Of a stretch of DNA of 64,000 bases, positions 49,201 to 64,000 are shown in pieces (positions within the stretch are counted from its first letter, which is position 1; each line of letters starts with the position of its first letter). This DNA is from Daphnia pulex (Eukaryota; Arthropoda; Branchiopoda; Diplostraca; Daphniidae). Under the pieces are notes generated by a model. That model worked only from the letters and a program-made list of their open reading frames with translations, made no database searches and was not told the DNA's origin. Both the position numbers and the translations under genes were made by a program. The stretch is from NCBI RefSeq assembly GCF_021134715.1, contig NC_060026.1:14685001-14749000 (forward strand). The letters are read 5' to 3'.

Positions 49201-51864
49201 AACAGCACGGGACTCTTTTCTTGGCTCTGTTTTGGTGCGCCGGCCGTTGCTTCTGTCTGCATAGGTATTTTTTTTTCTAAATTACGATATGTACATGCAT
49301 ACAATTTACTCGTTTTTGTTGTTTTTGGAGGGAAACAAATTCCTATCTTTTTATCTTTTTTACCCTTTTACGGTTTTAAAACAGTTAAATGTCCGTCTTG
49401 GAAATAACAAACAAACAGATGCCGCTGTCTGGTTGTTGTTAATTTATTGACCGGTCAACTTATTATTCATTCGGTTATCGTTTCGGTCGGCTTAGAAAAA
49501 CCAAAAAGTTATTCTTCTTTCTGGAAGGGAAAGCGTAGAGAAAAAAATGGCCATTTTGTTTCTTTGGTCCTCGGTCCCTTTTGTTGAGTTATTTTGGGCC
49601 CGTAATTTATCCAAGTGAAGTGGGACCTTCGACAGGCGTAGTAGTAACTGCACGCTGGGTGAACTTGACGACGTTCGACGCTTTTAAACATTCTTTTAAC
49701 GCAAGTAAATGGCGAGCGGACACCTGCCAGAACAATTCATCGGATGGCTGGCGACTTACCAGCCAAAATAATATTATTATGTAATGGGGTAGTTTTTTTT
49801 TTTTGTTTTTCTGTTTTATTTGGACGCCTGCCCTTAACACGCCCAGCCTAGAAGAAAAACCAACCACAAGGGCAGCGAACTTATTGCTCGTGTTTTCTTT
49901 CCTCATCCATTTCGATTGTTTTTTCTGTCTGTCTGTGTTTGTTTTTGTCTTTTTTTTTTAATTTCTTTTGGCTTCGGCTCAAAGAGCCTGATCACGAACC
50001 GAAAAGTTCATCTTCTTGACTGAGGGAACGAGTTTTTGTTCTTATTTCACGCACGTCAACCGTTAGCTCGATGAACTCCCGTTGGTCACATTGTCATTGC
50101 CACCGGATGAACCGCTTCAGCTTCCCGTCTTTTCACTCAAAACTGTTCAATCAATTGAAATAATGAGGCAAAAATCGTCTGGACAGGTTGAAATTCCCGC
50201 ACTATCGCCTCTTTCTCACGACAAAGAAGAAGAAAGAAAGAAGAGAGTTGAATGCTCTGCTGTGTCCATGGCCGTCGTCGTTACTGCCCAGTGGAAATCC
50301 CCCCCACCTTATAACTCCATTGCACTTGATAACACATGAAATTTTTCCCATAGTGAACTCGGAGGAAATGCCGCTGGGCATTGGCCGTCCGTTGTGGAGG
50401 AGAGACGAGAGAGGCTTAGTCTTGTTCTTCTCCTCTCGTCGTGAGAACGTGTGAGAGATACGTCAGTTTGCGTTCACTTGTCGACCAGTCATTTCTCTCT
50501 CGTGTGTGTCCAGGATATTTAGTCCGGCTCGTGTGCCCATGCGGTCGAAAGGGACAGAACCATCTGTCCGTCTCTATTGTGTCTGATTATTTTTGGTCTG
50601 TGCGCTGCTGCTGCTGCTGCTGTAGAGCCCTGGTTATTATTTTTAGCTGTTTGAAGGATTTTGGGCGATAGCTTAGAGGAAAAACTAAGCCAAGAGATCG
50701 ATTTCTTGTTTGCAGACTAGTGCGACGACGCGTTGCCAGTGTCAGCGATATCGACGACGGTCTCAAGGAGTCGCCCGTGGCAGCGGCGACGGCCAGCAGC
50801 AGCAGTCCTGTTGCTCCCGCCGATGGGATCAGGGCGTCGACGATGAGAGCAGAACTCTTCAACTCTCCGTCGTCCAAGCATCGAGAGAGCAGCAGCACCA
50901 GCTACTGGCCGCCCTCGGAAGCCACCATCGTCATTGAATTGGAGGAGTACACGAGTATGGCCAACGAGCTGGCCGACATCAAGTCTCAGCTCATCACTTT
51001 GCAGAATCTTTTGGTAACTAATTTGAAAAATTAAAAATTTGACTTTCGATTGAACTTTTTTAAATTTTTTCAAATTTTTCAGGTGGAAACGGTGGCAGAT
51101 GGCGGAAGCAATTGCGGTGGCATAGATCCGCCCGGATCGCACACGGCGCCTCTGTGGGACTTGAAGCGTGATCTGGTTCTCTTGCGAGAGGAACTCCAGG
51201 AAAAGAATACGACAATCAAGACTTTGAAGAATCAACTGCGGGCCGTCAACGGCCGGACATCCGTCAACAAGAACAAGGAATCGACGGCCACCACCAAAGC
51301 TTCAGCTTCGTGCAATGTAGCCACTCAAACTGACAGGGTAATAATCATATGTTGTTATGTTTTGTATTTTTGTAGTTTGGAACCTTAATCTTTTATACTT
51401 TTTTTGAGTAATCGCGTTTGGTTAATTTTTATTTTTCTTCTTTTTAGCCCCGAAGTGGCGCCTTCACCAACGGTCTATCCCCGTCTGATAACGACGAGGT
51501 TCAATTAGTCAGGTACGATTCTTTGTACTTGTGTGTCACCAGTAGTTTCGTAACCTGATTATATCGAGCTCGGACAACTTCTAAAGTCCTTTTCTCTCTC
51601 TTATCTTTTGTCATTTCGTCATGTACTGCAGCTTTAGGATAGGGCAGGTAAAACATCCAGGGGAGAAGGGTCTTTGAGTTTTTCTTTTGGTTTTTCCGAT
51701 ATTTGTTTATTGCACGCGGTTTTCGATTGGAACATTTCGAAAATTATTCTAATCAAATGTTTTTTCTCGATTTTATTTTGATGCGCAGCAGTACTAAATT
51801 GAAGCTGCCCACCGTTTCTGGGTTACCTGTCCGGTCACGTCCGATCAGATTGACGACTAAATGA
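46287..51864 (+). CDS. CCSER1/2-like coiled-coil serine-rich protein
   Basis: Eight exons (46287-46379, 46933-48200, 48285-48414, 48528-48661, 50716-51013, 51083-51337, 51448-51512, 51789-51864) give 772 aa. The first exon starts MGNCVSSQSQ, a good N-myristoylation plus palmitoylation signal. A long Ser/Pro/Lys-rich disordered region follows (SVADSGIATCSSSRSQSTIS, KFGFFTKK). The C-terminal part has the order seen in human CCSER2: an acidic DEDEDEDFIEDIE, a short conserved segment around DEIADQPGLVMLGQ, coiled coil ELADIKSQLITLQNLL, a second coil LKRDLVLLREELQEKNTTIKTLKNQL, and VATQTDRPRSG where CCSER2 has YTQTPWRR. CCSER2 has been linked to microtubule bundling; that is family knowledge. A 2 kb intron separates exons 4 and 5. 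Confidence 0.68.
46820..46839. repeat. (CT)n microsatellite
   Basis: A run of about ten CT units in the first intron of the CCSER-like gene. Confidence 0.9.
48662..50715 (+). other. Long intron of the CCSER-like gene
   Basis: 2054 bases, far longer than most introns in the window. No convincing nested gene; T-rich stretches and a CTG repeat near 50607-50623. Could hold alternative exons or enhancers. Confidence 0.6.
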
Positions 51865-54800
51865 TTTGACGACCCAATCATTCAATCAGCTTCTTTATGC
51901 CGTTACGTAATATCGGAATTTTTCCATTCTCCGTCAACTATTCTTCTTATTTTCCTTATCTAAAATTAAAACACACCATGAATTTCCGATTCACCATCTA
52001 TGATTATGTTCTCGCACTGTATCCCGTTGGTTTTCCTTTTCCCTCCCGTGATTCCGTCATTGAAATTGTATGTACATTCTCGATTGCAGACAGGCTAATA
52101 ATGGTAACGTAAAGCTTTAAAATAATAGGATAGGAGTTCATAACCGAGAGAGAGAGAGAGAGCTTATTAGGTTCCACACACCAGAATGATCTAATTCGGT
52201 TTAGATGTGTAATTCCCTAGTCATTTTCTACCCCCGATGTAATAACTTACCGTATATTATTTACGTCTGAAACCTTTCTTTTTTTTCAATTGAGAAGGCA
52301 AAATAACTAAATTAATCGAAAGCACAAGTATCTTCAACGCATATTCAAATTAATTATTAAGGGAAAAGGATTTTTTTTTTCGTTCAATTCCGATTCAAAT
52401 GAGAAAAATAATCACATAGTACTAACAAAGCCGGACATCTAACCATCTTTATTAACGCCAATCACCTCCACCCACCCCACTTTTTCCCTGCTATTATAAA
52501 AATTACAATTGATTTCTTTTGATAGATACTGAAAGTATTTTTGGGGGGTTTTTTTCAAAGTCACTCAACAACTTATAGCTCGCCGTCTCCTTATTTGTCG
52601 ATCCCTCCAATTCCAAGTGTTTTGTTTAGATTTGCTGTTCATCGACGTTGACGTATAAAAAACCACACATAACTAGGAACCATATAACTGCATTAATTCT
52701 TGACCCCGTATTAATCCTTACTTATATACCGTCCTTATTATTAATTTTTTTTTTTTGGCCCCTGTGTTTTTTGTTATAGTTTTTTTTTTTTTTTGTCCTG
52801 AACAACATCACAACAACAACAATACATGGCTTGGTTGATTCCGCCACATTCCTCTGATCCACGCCCTTATTATTGATTTTATGGTTATTTTTTATTTTTA
52901 TTTTTTTAACTTATTTATTTTTCCTACTAACTATTTATTGATCGGCGGGGGATTTATTATATTCGCTCGATCCTTGTACAACATCTACTATATAAAAGAA
53001 AACTTTTGGCGAATTGGATCGATCGGATCAATTGGAAACCCCTCCGAGTATTTCCCCCCTCCGATCCGTTTATCGTAATCGTGTACGTAATTGTATCCTC
53101 AACTGAAATGTAATCAGTGCATATGTAATTGGGTGTACGGCAAGAGATAATCCGAGTCCTATCAAATTACACGGTCTACGTATATACCCAACGTGCGTCA
53201 GGATTTCAATTTACGTCACTGGACGAATTTTTTGGGGGTTTTCTGTTATTGGAGTCGAAGGACCCCCTGGAAGGATTCGGAACTGAGTTGGGCGTGTCGC
53301 CAGAGAAGGAAAGTTCACATCCTGAACAAATGGTGGTAAGTTAACTTTTAAAAAATTTCCTTTTTTATAGAAAATTGAAATCAATCACTAAGCGCCATTT
53401 TGATTCCATTTTCTCCAAGTTAAAATCTCATTTTCTTTTTTTTCTTCCATTTAGGTGATGCGATTCCCGTACACTAGATGGATGATTGTTATATTCCCGC
53501 GTGAAAAAAAAGGCTATTCGCTAAGTGAAAAGTAGAAAACAAAATCAGATGGCACGTGGCAGTACACGCGGCGTTTGTTATTGATCCGCCCTCTTTCATC
53601 TCTCTTCAGATCCCATCGCCACTTGCAGGATCTTCAATTAAAAAAGGTATTTAGCTAGTAGACTCGATGCCCTGTCAATAAGCTTAAAAGTCGAAAGGGA
53701 AATCGCGTGCCCTCTTGGGTTTATTCTAGTGAAGCTCGGCTTATTCTTGTCTGAAAATGGGATTTACCCCAAACAGTAGAAATTGCTACATTTTAACCCC
53801 TTTTTCTTATCTAATCGCTCCTTGTTTCAAAGGCTTCCAACCCTTTGATTTCAGCCAGACGAATCCTTTCCAAGGATTATAAAACACATTTCCAAAAGAA
53901 AGATTGCAACCCTTTTGAAAATGTGTCACGCAAACAAATCAATAATGAACGTAAAATCGATAACGTGATTTTGATTAAGTCTTATAAAACCACACCCGAA
54001 CTAAATAATAATAATCAGAACACACAATTTCTATTCTATATGCCAAATTTTCGCTAAATTCGGACACGTGTGTGCTGGGACCCTGAGACACTCAACATTT
54101 TGGTTTGTTTATTTATACGCGAGGGAACTAAATTCTTATCACCTAATCCCGTTTTATGAGGGTGAAAGAGTGCAAGTATAGTAGTTGCGTGAGTGTGGCC
54201 TAGTTTTCACCCCCTTTCCTCCCGCGGTATATATCGTAGTGACCAAAAAACTTACAACTCCGTCTTTACCTTGACACAGACACAGTTAGTGCGTTTGCGA
54301 TCTAAACGTACATAACAATTGATTAATAAGGCCCGCACCCCGCCTACTTCTTTCTCTCGGCTGCAACACACTGGGGTATGGCGTCTTTTAAAAGTTGAAG
54401 GTTTCCTTTTCTTCGACCTCGTCCACATACCGAAAAACCCGATGCGCGTTTCATTCCGATTCAGGTGACCCAATGACCGCTAGCAGCGACCCGCCCCGTT
54501 CGTATATTTTAATTTGTTATCCCGCAATTCCAGTTCGATGTAGACCGCAGTCTCAACATTGACCCGGTTGATGTGGACGGTGGTCATCAAAGTTTTAAAA
54601 ATCGTAAAAACCAAGATGATCTGACCATTGATTTGATTAAATTTGATTTTGGGAAACTTTCACCTTCGCCTTTCTCTCGCGGCTGTCGGATATGATCCCC
54701 TCTACATTCCTGACATCTCTGAGCATCAATTTCTTATTTTTGATTATAGAGTGACGACTCGGAATTTATATACATGTTTTCCCAATGTTTCTGGGCGCCT

Positions 54801-55970
54801 TCATCGCTCAATTTTATGTTACCGTAATCAATGAGGGTTTCTCTCTCACTGGGTCAAGGGCTGACGACAAAGAAACCACTTTGATTTCGTCACCTTTGCC
54901 CGGAGATATAATACCCTTGCTGGATCTCACGTTGGATTTTGTAGAGGAAACGCGCGTGAAAGACACACACGCCGCAGCATTTTTAATATATAGAACTTTC
55001 TCCGAGAAATCAGTCGATAATATCTGGCCTGAATTCTTACGTAGTATAGTAGAATATCATAACTTTTCCTCTCTATTCCTTAAAAGGCGAATGCATTTAT
55101 CGTATGGGGCCATCTCCCAGAATGTTGATGGGCCATCCCTTCTTGATTGATTGACAGACTGTGATGGATGCTGGATCATCGCAGCGTGGGGCAAGAAAGT
55201 GAATCAGGTCCGCCGAATAATAAAAGCGGATTAAGAGGGTAGTATGCAAACAATCCCAGACGGCGAAATGAATTTGGTCTAATGGGGACAAGGCTAGTGG
55301 GACGAATTACGCATAACGCCGCGAGTCAACATGCAGGTAGTTGGACAAATCATAACAACAACAATCGACGTCAGCGTCGTCGTGCTTGATAACAGCGTGA
55401 TCCACCTCGTTTTGATATCCTCCATCGATTTCTCACCCTCTTTGGGGTTGACCAAAAATTGCATTTGAAAAATTTTCAATTAAAATCGATGATTGAAAGA
55501 CGCGCTAAATAGCCAACCGCCTACAAACGCATCCGTGTCGTCACCGATTAGGGCTAAACAGCGTCCAACCGTTTTTGGCATAACTAAATAACAGTTGTGT
55601 GTGATGCTCACCTTCACTTTCTATGCTAATCTCGCAGGATGTTTTGCGCATGCCAGTCTACACACACACACACACTCGACGAGCCCTCAATCTGGTATAA
55701 ACACCTGAAGGTAAAAGAAGGACGAGGAATGAGAGAGAGAGTAAAAGAAAAATAAAAAAGAAAAAATATAAAAACAAACGAAAACGATAGAGGAACCCTG
55801 AACTAGTAAACTCCCCTCTTCTTCTATTCGACCAAATCTATATATGTACTCTATATTCGTTCCTCTCTTTTCTCTCCCTCTGCCCACCCTCTTCTTCGTC
55901 CGTCCTGTGTGTTAGGATAGACCCATGTGTCTCTATACCTGGAGAATTCATCAGAGCCGAGCGAGCGGCC
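51865..55970. other. Gene-poor region between CCSER-like and protease genes
   Basis: About 4.1 kb. The first part is the CCSER-like 3' UTR. Open frames such as 53129-53344 and 54785-55150 have no domain similarity and no coding look. Contains short repeats: (GA)n at 52146-52162 and (AC)n at 55661-55674, plus several long T and A runs around 52740-52910. Confidence 0.5.
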
Positions 55971-55977
55971 CCACTAG

Positions 55978-56016
55978 TATATAACAGCCGTGGCGAATGG
56001 CGTATAAACCATCAGT
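55978..56016 (+). promoter_or_regulatory. TATA box and initiator of the serine protease gene
   Basis: TATATAA at 55978-55984 and an arthropod-type initiator ATCAGT at 56011-56016, 36 bases from TATA start to the initiator A. The start codon is at 56201. A second TATA-like GTATAAA lies at 56002. Confidence 0.6.
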
Positions 56017-56200
56017 CGCAAGTCGGTCAACGCAAACGAAAGACACCCATTCAATCTTGCCCACAGTCGCTTTTTCGGTTCCTCCGCAACTATACAAAAG
56101 AATTTTTCGAGTCGAAAATTACAGTCGAACGTTATTCATTGTGATTTTTTAAAAGTCAGTTTTGGTTTTTTCGTTCGTGTAGCAGTTTAATATTTTCATT

Positions 56201-58549
<2,349 letters not shown>

Positions 58550-59261
58550 ACCGGATATCAAACAATTAACGGCCCTTTACACCGTACAACGACACATCCA
58601 CCCGATCAACCAACCCACCTATAAGGAGCGAAGGATCCATGATCTCATCCGGTCAGCCTTTTTATAAGGAATTCTTGTACATTTCATATATATTTCATTT
58701 TCCAGCACAATCAAATTTTATTCGATTAAGAATAGCACCTTTTTCAGTATCCCCTAAACGCACGATTAATCCTAAACAGGTTACTATCTAATTATCTATT
58801 ATCTATATATATAATTATAAATATTTGTGTATATTATGTATATTTATTTACTAAAAAGGGATCTCTGAATTGTTTTTGAAAGAAAGATAACCGACAAACG
58901 TAAATATCTGGCCTTCAAGTTTTCTAATGAATTCTCGTTTGACATATTAGTATACATAAATCGATAACGTGTGTGTTCAATCGTTCTAGTTTTTGGTCTG
59001 TACAGCTCCCGTTTTAATTGTGGATATTGTAACATATAATCTTGGAAAGTTTAAACGAATACATTATTATTATGCGAGCAAATAGTTAATATCAAGGAAT
59101 TGTCAAGTTGTTTTTATTTGGTTTGTTCATAATTGCCTTTTTGTGCGGTAATTCATTTGAAAAAATTTACTGGCGAAACCAACAGACGTAATCGTTTGTA
59201 TCGCCACCAGGTGGATTGGCAATTGTAATCGAATATTTGGCGCCAAATTGTCGAGATCGAT
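58550..59261. other. Convergent 3' region of protease and Ly6 genes
   Basis: 712 AT-rich bases holding both 3' UTRs. CGCCACCAGGTGG at 59202-59214 is a good match to a CTCF core and sits between the two genes. Confidence 0.5.
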
Positions 59262-59999
59262 TCAGGTCCTCTGCTCAGTTTTGAAGAAAATCCAAAGGAG
59301 AAAGACGATGGCGGCAAGTCGGTGGTCGAAAATCAAGTGGTGGGCGTCATTTCCGATATTGCAAAGTTTCTCTTTGCAGCAGGAGATACAGGCGTAAAGC
59401 TAGTGAACAATGTGTTATCATCAGTTAAAGTGTTAAAGTGAAAATGTCTTGATGTGGATTTACCTTGGTCCTTTCTCCCAGAATTAAACATCCAGGCTCA
59501 CATTTAGCAGAGCAGTTTCGTTCAATGTACCAGAGTGCCAATGGCGACGTGGCATTCTCCGTGTAGGAGAATCTTTTGACCTGCATCAAAAAGGTAAGAT
59601 TTAGTTTTCTTTTTATTTCAACATGTCGGGATAGAAATTGGGTTAGAAATTCGTGATTTTCACCATGCATGCTGTGTGTTGAGAGCCACATGGTTCGTTG
59701 AAGATGCTAGAATTGACCGCTAGATGGATACACTGGTCTCCGTCCTCGAAGCTTCTACACTGATGGCAAGTCAACGGCGGATGATTCTGATTTGGTTGAC
59801 CATTATTATTATCGGTGATTGTTGTTGTTGAGGGCCCACTGAATTGTCTGATCCTCCTCGTTAATAGAGGCTCTTGATTGTGAGCAATATCGAAACCACT
59901 CGAATCATTTTCTTTGACCCACAACTGGCCGTGTCCGGTCGTCCAAAGCAGAGCCGAAATTGTCACCAATAACACGAGCGAATCAAGTTTAGTCGACAT
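59262..59999 (-). CDS. Quiver/sleepless-like Ly6 (uPAR-type) GPI-anchored protein
   Basis: Three exons (59664-59999, 59464-59580, 59262-59399) give 196 aa. Signal peptide (LDSLVLLVTISALLWTTGHG), then about 55 residues of Thr/Asn/Pro-rich linker with a basic LTRRIRQF, then a three-finger Ly6 domain: CHQCRSFEDGDQCIHL, CGSQHTACMVKRFSYTENA, RNCSAKCEPGCLILGERTK, and on the last exon LYACISCCKEKLCNIGND. The CC...LCN end and ERNCSxxCEPGC block are typical of the quiver (sleepless) group. The last exon was found by reading the minus strand; it ends with a hydrophobic LAAIVFLLWIFF, fitting a GPI-anchor signal. Quiver proteins in flies modulate potassium channels; a role here is inferred only from family. 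Confidence 0.85.
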
Positions 60000-62900
60000 G
60001 ATATCACGTGGTCATAATCCTCTCGTCGAGTCGAATATTTTTCCAACTATTTCCGGGCTGGCCCCTAGTACACACACACACTGGACTAATAACTTTTGTG
60101 GAGCAACTTGAGAGTAAAACAATTGCCATAGGAATTTCACACCACTAGCCCCTACGGTTCGTTCAGTTGGGACGCAGACCATCAGCCGCCATTTGTGTTA
60201 AAAAACATGAACGTTAAAATAAAAGGAAGGATCGATCAATGACACACACACACTGTAGTTCCTGCGCAAGTCTGGTAAAATCTTTGCTCACATGCGCGCA
60301 TGAGTCAATAATTCAACACCCCCCTGGTCCAGCAGGAGCTGTGCGTCAAAGAAATAGGAGCCTACTAGGCCGAACAGCAGTTGCACGAACAGTTGACTCG
60401 AATGTTATTCTTTATATTGCCCCCAAAAACAGCTGTCGTCGAATTGTTCTCGCTTTTAAACTATCGACTGATTTATTTGTCCAGTTCACTCGACACGAAA
60501 TAAAACTTTAAATGTCTAAGGCTCTCCCCCCTTCTTCTCTATGTTGTAAAAATCAGCCGATTGGTGAGGATAGACAAACAGCTATAGTAGGGGAATATAT
60601 ATATAACGTGAGAAATGGTTAGGAGGCAACAACTAGTAGAAAGGGCGCGCCGGAATTCGACGATTTATTTTATTTCCCTTTTTCTTCTTCTTCTTGTCAA
60701 TGTGACATGGAATTTCTCTTTCCTGTTTTGTGTGTGTAGGCAACACACAAACATACAAACCTTTTTTCTTTTCTTGTATAGAGTTGGAAGTGTCTTGTGT
60801 ATAGCCGGATGACATCCCTTCCTACCAAATATGCTAATCTACCTTTTTCTCTTTTGAAGGTTTGAGCTGCTGGTGACGTTGTCTCGTAAGAAATAGACAC
60901 TCGGTCATGAGATTTGAATGCGGCCGACATTCCATTTTGTATGGTGAGACAGGAAATCAGAAAAATAGTATAAGATTCCTATTTTCTAGTCACGGGGGTC
61001 AAGTGGATGGATGCGGGACTCAACCAATTGAACGTGATTTATAGCCCCTTTTTATATCTATTAAACGCTATAGTGGTGGTCGGTGGGGGGGGGGGATAAC
61101 CAAAAAGAATAGAGGAGGGCTAATCTCGATATAAACAGATAAACTAGGGAGTGATTTAATTGGTGGCAATTATAGATTTGGTGGTTGTAATAGATCGGGA
61201 AGAAGAACTCGCTAGCGACCACCATGAAATTAAATATACGTTCGATAGTTTATTGGAAATGACATCGGGATTCTGTTATTATAGCTAGGAGAAAATAGAA
61301 TAGGCGCCAACTCAATTGATTCCATCCGGTTTTATCTTTTTTTTTTGTTTAGGTCCGGGCGGAGAACCGGAAAAATACCACGTCAATATATCAACAAAAG
61401 AAATAAAATCCATTCAGTTATATTTAACATTTATTTTTCCAGGAATTTAAAAAAAAAAAAAACGTTCCATTCATTCGACGATTGGCGCTGATGGCGTGAG
61501 TCGAAAAAAGAAACTCGACGCAATTTCTTTTTTCTGAACGCCGGAATTCTTCTTTGATGCTAACGAGTCGTCCGTGTTAACACGACGCCGACGGCGGCAC
61601 ACACATCTCCGTCCGTCAGTGAAGTGTTGCGTGATGTGAACGTGCATCGCTTTTCACGTGGGTGCGTGTCAAGTCAACTGAAACCCGCAGAGATCGAAGT
61701 GTAAAAATACGAAGGAAAAAAAAAACTCAAAAATGTTCTAAACGACACGAAAATAGACGCATCGTTAATTACCGCTAGATGGCAGCCGGTCCATTATCGT
61801 TCATTCCCGATCCCAATTAAATGATTAGCCTCTTATAATATTTCTTCTCTTAAATTTTTTTGGGGTTTTTCTTGTTTTCCTTAGAAAATAACCAAAACAA
61901 AAAGATTAAGGTTCATTTTTGGGGAATGTGTTTAGATAAGTCGGACCTCCGCTCATTGGTAAGCTAATCCCGCGGGCCAATGTTTTTCAAAAATAACCGA
62001 GAGAGTAAGTTTATGAACTTGGGGTTGTATATTAGTCCGTTCGGTTCCTCTTGTGTGTGGGGGGAGTAACTTAATCCTACAGGAGACTATCAAATGTTGT
62101 TGGCTGCGTCCATCCTTCATTCCCCCCACCACCACCATGATGGTCGCCGTCCTCTTCAAAAAGAAGAAGAAAAACAAATAAATAACTTATACCTCCCGTG
62201 AAGAGTCATCATCGTGAGCTCCTCCATTTTCTTCTTTAGAATTTGATGATGTCAGTCGTGCGATATACTAGTTCTCTTAAATAACAAAATGTTTCGAGAC
62301 ACATGATTGAATGACTCATCCACGACCTTCTTCTTCTACTTTTTAAAATGGCGTAGGGGGGAAAGAAATTCCAACAATTTCAATTGCGGTTTCACCGACA
62401 CACACCATTTTTGGGGATATTTTGAATTTGGCGCCGCTGGTTAGGTAATACATATCATTCAAAAATGGAATGATTCATGGGAATTTGATACGGGTCACCT
62501 TAATGGAATCACCACGTCACACGCCCACAGATAATGAGAGACGTGTGGGTTGGACGTGATTCGATAGTCAATAATTTTTGAATGCATTTAAATTTGTTCA
62601 TCACTATATATATCTAGTGACCGGAAAATAAGCGCCAAATAATCATTCAAATGACATGCATACGAAATGAGCTCTGGGGCTTTGTCGCACGGGCGCAGCA
62701 GCTGTTTCGTGACCAACTTTGGAATTTGATTTGATCATTTCCAGAAAATGAAAGAACATTTTTTGGCGGTCAGTTTCGAAAACGCCCTTAAGGTGTTACT
62801 CTTCTATTTTATGTGGATGATCTAATTAAACCCCCTCACAAACACACACATTGTTGTGGATATTTTGATGGCCAGATATATGTTTATAACTTTTCCAACT

Positions 62901-64000
62901 AACCCCCTACAGGTTTTTATTTTAAACTCAAATATTTTTTCTTTTTCTTGGAATTAACTTTTCAGTTTCATCTCGGGAATGTGTCCAACATCATTTACAA
63001 TCTGCCGTTTGATTGTTTTTACACGCTGCACCGGACACACCAACTTCCAACTTTTTTATTTTCCCCCAACTTGAATAACAACAATTTGAGGTTTGATTGG
63101 ATTCAATGAAGTGTGTTGTTTTTATTTTTAAAATTTTTATTTTAAAATAAAAACAAAAAACTCGTTTCTTTACGTATAGGAATCGAATGAGTCGTCGTCT
63201 GGAATGAGATCATCGAGATCTTAAATTACTTGGTGTGTGGTTTTGGATCAAGTTCATTACCGACTTTATTTTTATTTATTTTATTTAAAAAAAAAATATT
63301 TTTCTTTCTTTAACCAGAAAAAGGGAAAAAAATTAAAAGTCGTTTGTTTACAACCCAAAGGCATTTGCTGGAAAGGACCAAGATGGCGTCTGGTGGTGGC
63401 ATTTTAACAACAGTTGGTCCATCTCTCATCGTCTGGTGGAAGGTCGGCCCCTAGCTTTTAAATCAAATAAACACACTTTGCACACACACACACACACAGA
63501 CAATATATATACAGACACCCCCGTCTAGCAGCAGCAGCCGTGTGTCAAGGATATTTCCTTCTAGGAAATGAACAAACAAAAGGAATTCGACCTCAAATGA
63601 CCTTGTTTTTCTTTTAATTTCCCAGGGTCATTAACCCTCTGGGGCGTGACGGAAGTTTGAAAAATGATTTACACTCTTCCAGATTTAAATGGCGGAAATC
63701 CCCCCCATCAGAAAAAAGTTTGCGATTAGAAATTTGGCCCCCCCTTCTATAAGAGTCACCCCCTGGGCGGATACATATTCTCTCTGGAGGATTTTTAACA
63801 CATGTAGACATAGAAACTATACAAGATAAAAAAACAATTTGCAATGGTGGTGGTGGCTGATGGTGAGTTAATTCTTGTAAGACATTCCACCGCCTTTTGT
63901 CAAAAATTTTTTTAGCCAGTCGGCGAAAATGAATAACCGGTTGTTTTTGTCTTTTTTATCTGAAAAGAATTTTCTCTTTTACAGTGATAACTTTCATTCA
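60000..64000. other. Right-hand gene-free region
   Basis: About 4 kb with no coding region I can support. The left part is the promoter of the Ly6 gene. A G run lies at 61085-61095 and (AC)n at 63480-63498. A GC-richer patch at 61555-61690 has an initiator-like TCAGT and a CACGTG E-box and may be the leader of a gene outside the window. AAGATGGCG at 63380-63388 matches a YY1-type motif, and a CTCF-like word lies at 61772-61786. Confidence 0.5.

Noticed and set aside
53129-53344. 71-codon frame with some ordinary-looking protein text
   Set aside because: Isolated, no domain, no supporting splice sites; probably chance within the 3' region of the CCSER-like gene.
54785-55150. 121-codon frame in the gene-poor region
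   Set aside because: No similarity recognised and no neighbouring exon in phase; could be a small lineage-specific gene but nothing in the sequence supports it.
55661-55674. Possible CRISPR-like or satellite repeat
   Set aside because: Only a short (AC)n run; no spaced direct repeats occur in the window.

Overview
The window is animal nuclear DNA and looks like an arthropod, most probably a branchiopod crustacean such as Daphnia. This rests on inference: genes are packed tightly on both strands, introns are mostly 55-80 bp with GT-AG ends, and the content includes an insect-style Smrter co-repressor, a lola-type BTB locus with alternative zinc-finger 3' exons, a Ly6 protein of the quiver/sleepless type and a secreted C1q-domain protein of a kind common in Daphnia. 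No prokaryotic features, CRISPR arrays, rRNA or tRNA genes were recognised. For nearly every gene the exon lengths given add up to a whole number of codons, which supports the models.

Layout. 0-24 kb is a dense run of housekeeping genes: casein kinase 2 alpha (-), a C18orf63/DUF4708 homologue (+), a FAM210A-type DUF1279 protein (-), GMP reductase (+), MED6 (-), a large secreted C1q protein (-), a HAUS8-like augmin subunit (+), a LITAF-domain protein (-), RAD9 (+), SART3 (-), a BTB/C2H2 protein (+) and a class I SAM methyltransferase (+, with an apparent one-base frame break). Many pairs are head to head over 350-660 bp and probably share promoters. 24.7-32.2 kb is one N-CoR/SMRT (Smrter) gene in 11 coding exons, with SANT1, a Cys-rich module, poly-Ala and poly-Gln tracts and three CoRNR-like boxes.

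32.2-43.8 kb is the most interesting part: a lola-like locus with TWO tandem copies of the promoter plus BTB/common exons (33317-34455 and 36941-38077), followed by at least nine alternative 3' terminal exons, all beginning in the same splice phase and each encoding one to three C2HC/C2H2 fingers. The second copy carries a decayed piece of the Smrter 3' end at its left edge, which dates the event as a segmental duplication that began inside Smrter. Between the copies is an unusual Arg/Glu-rich terminal exon in the right phase to be spliced to copy 1.

43.8-64 kb is gene-poor: a CCSER1/2-like coiled-coil Ser-rich protein with a MGNC N-terminus (+, 46287-51864, with a 2 kb intron), a secreted LDLa/PAN/trypsin serine protease (+, 56201-58549), a quiver-like Ly6 protein (-, 59262-59999), and about 4 kb on the right in which no gene was found.
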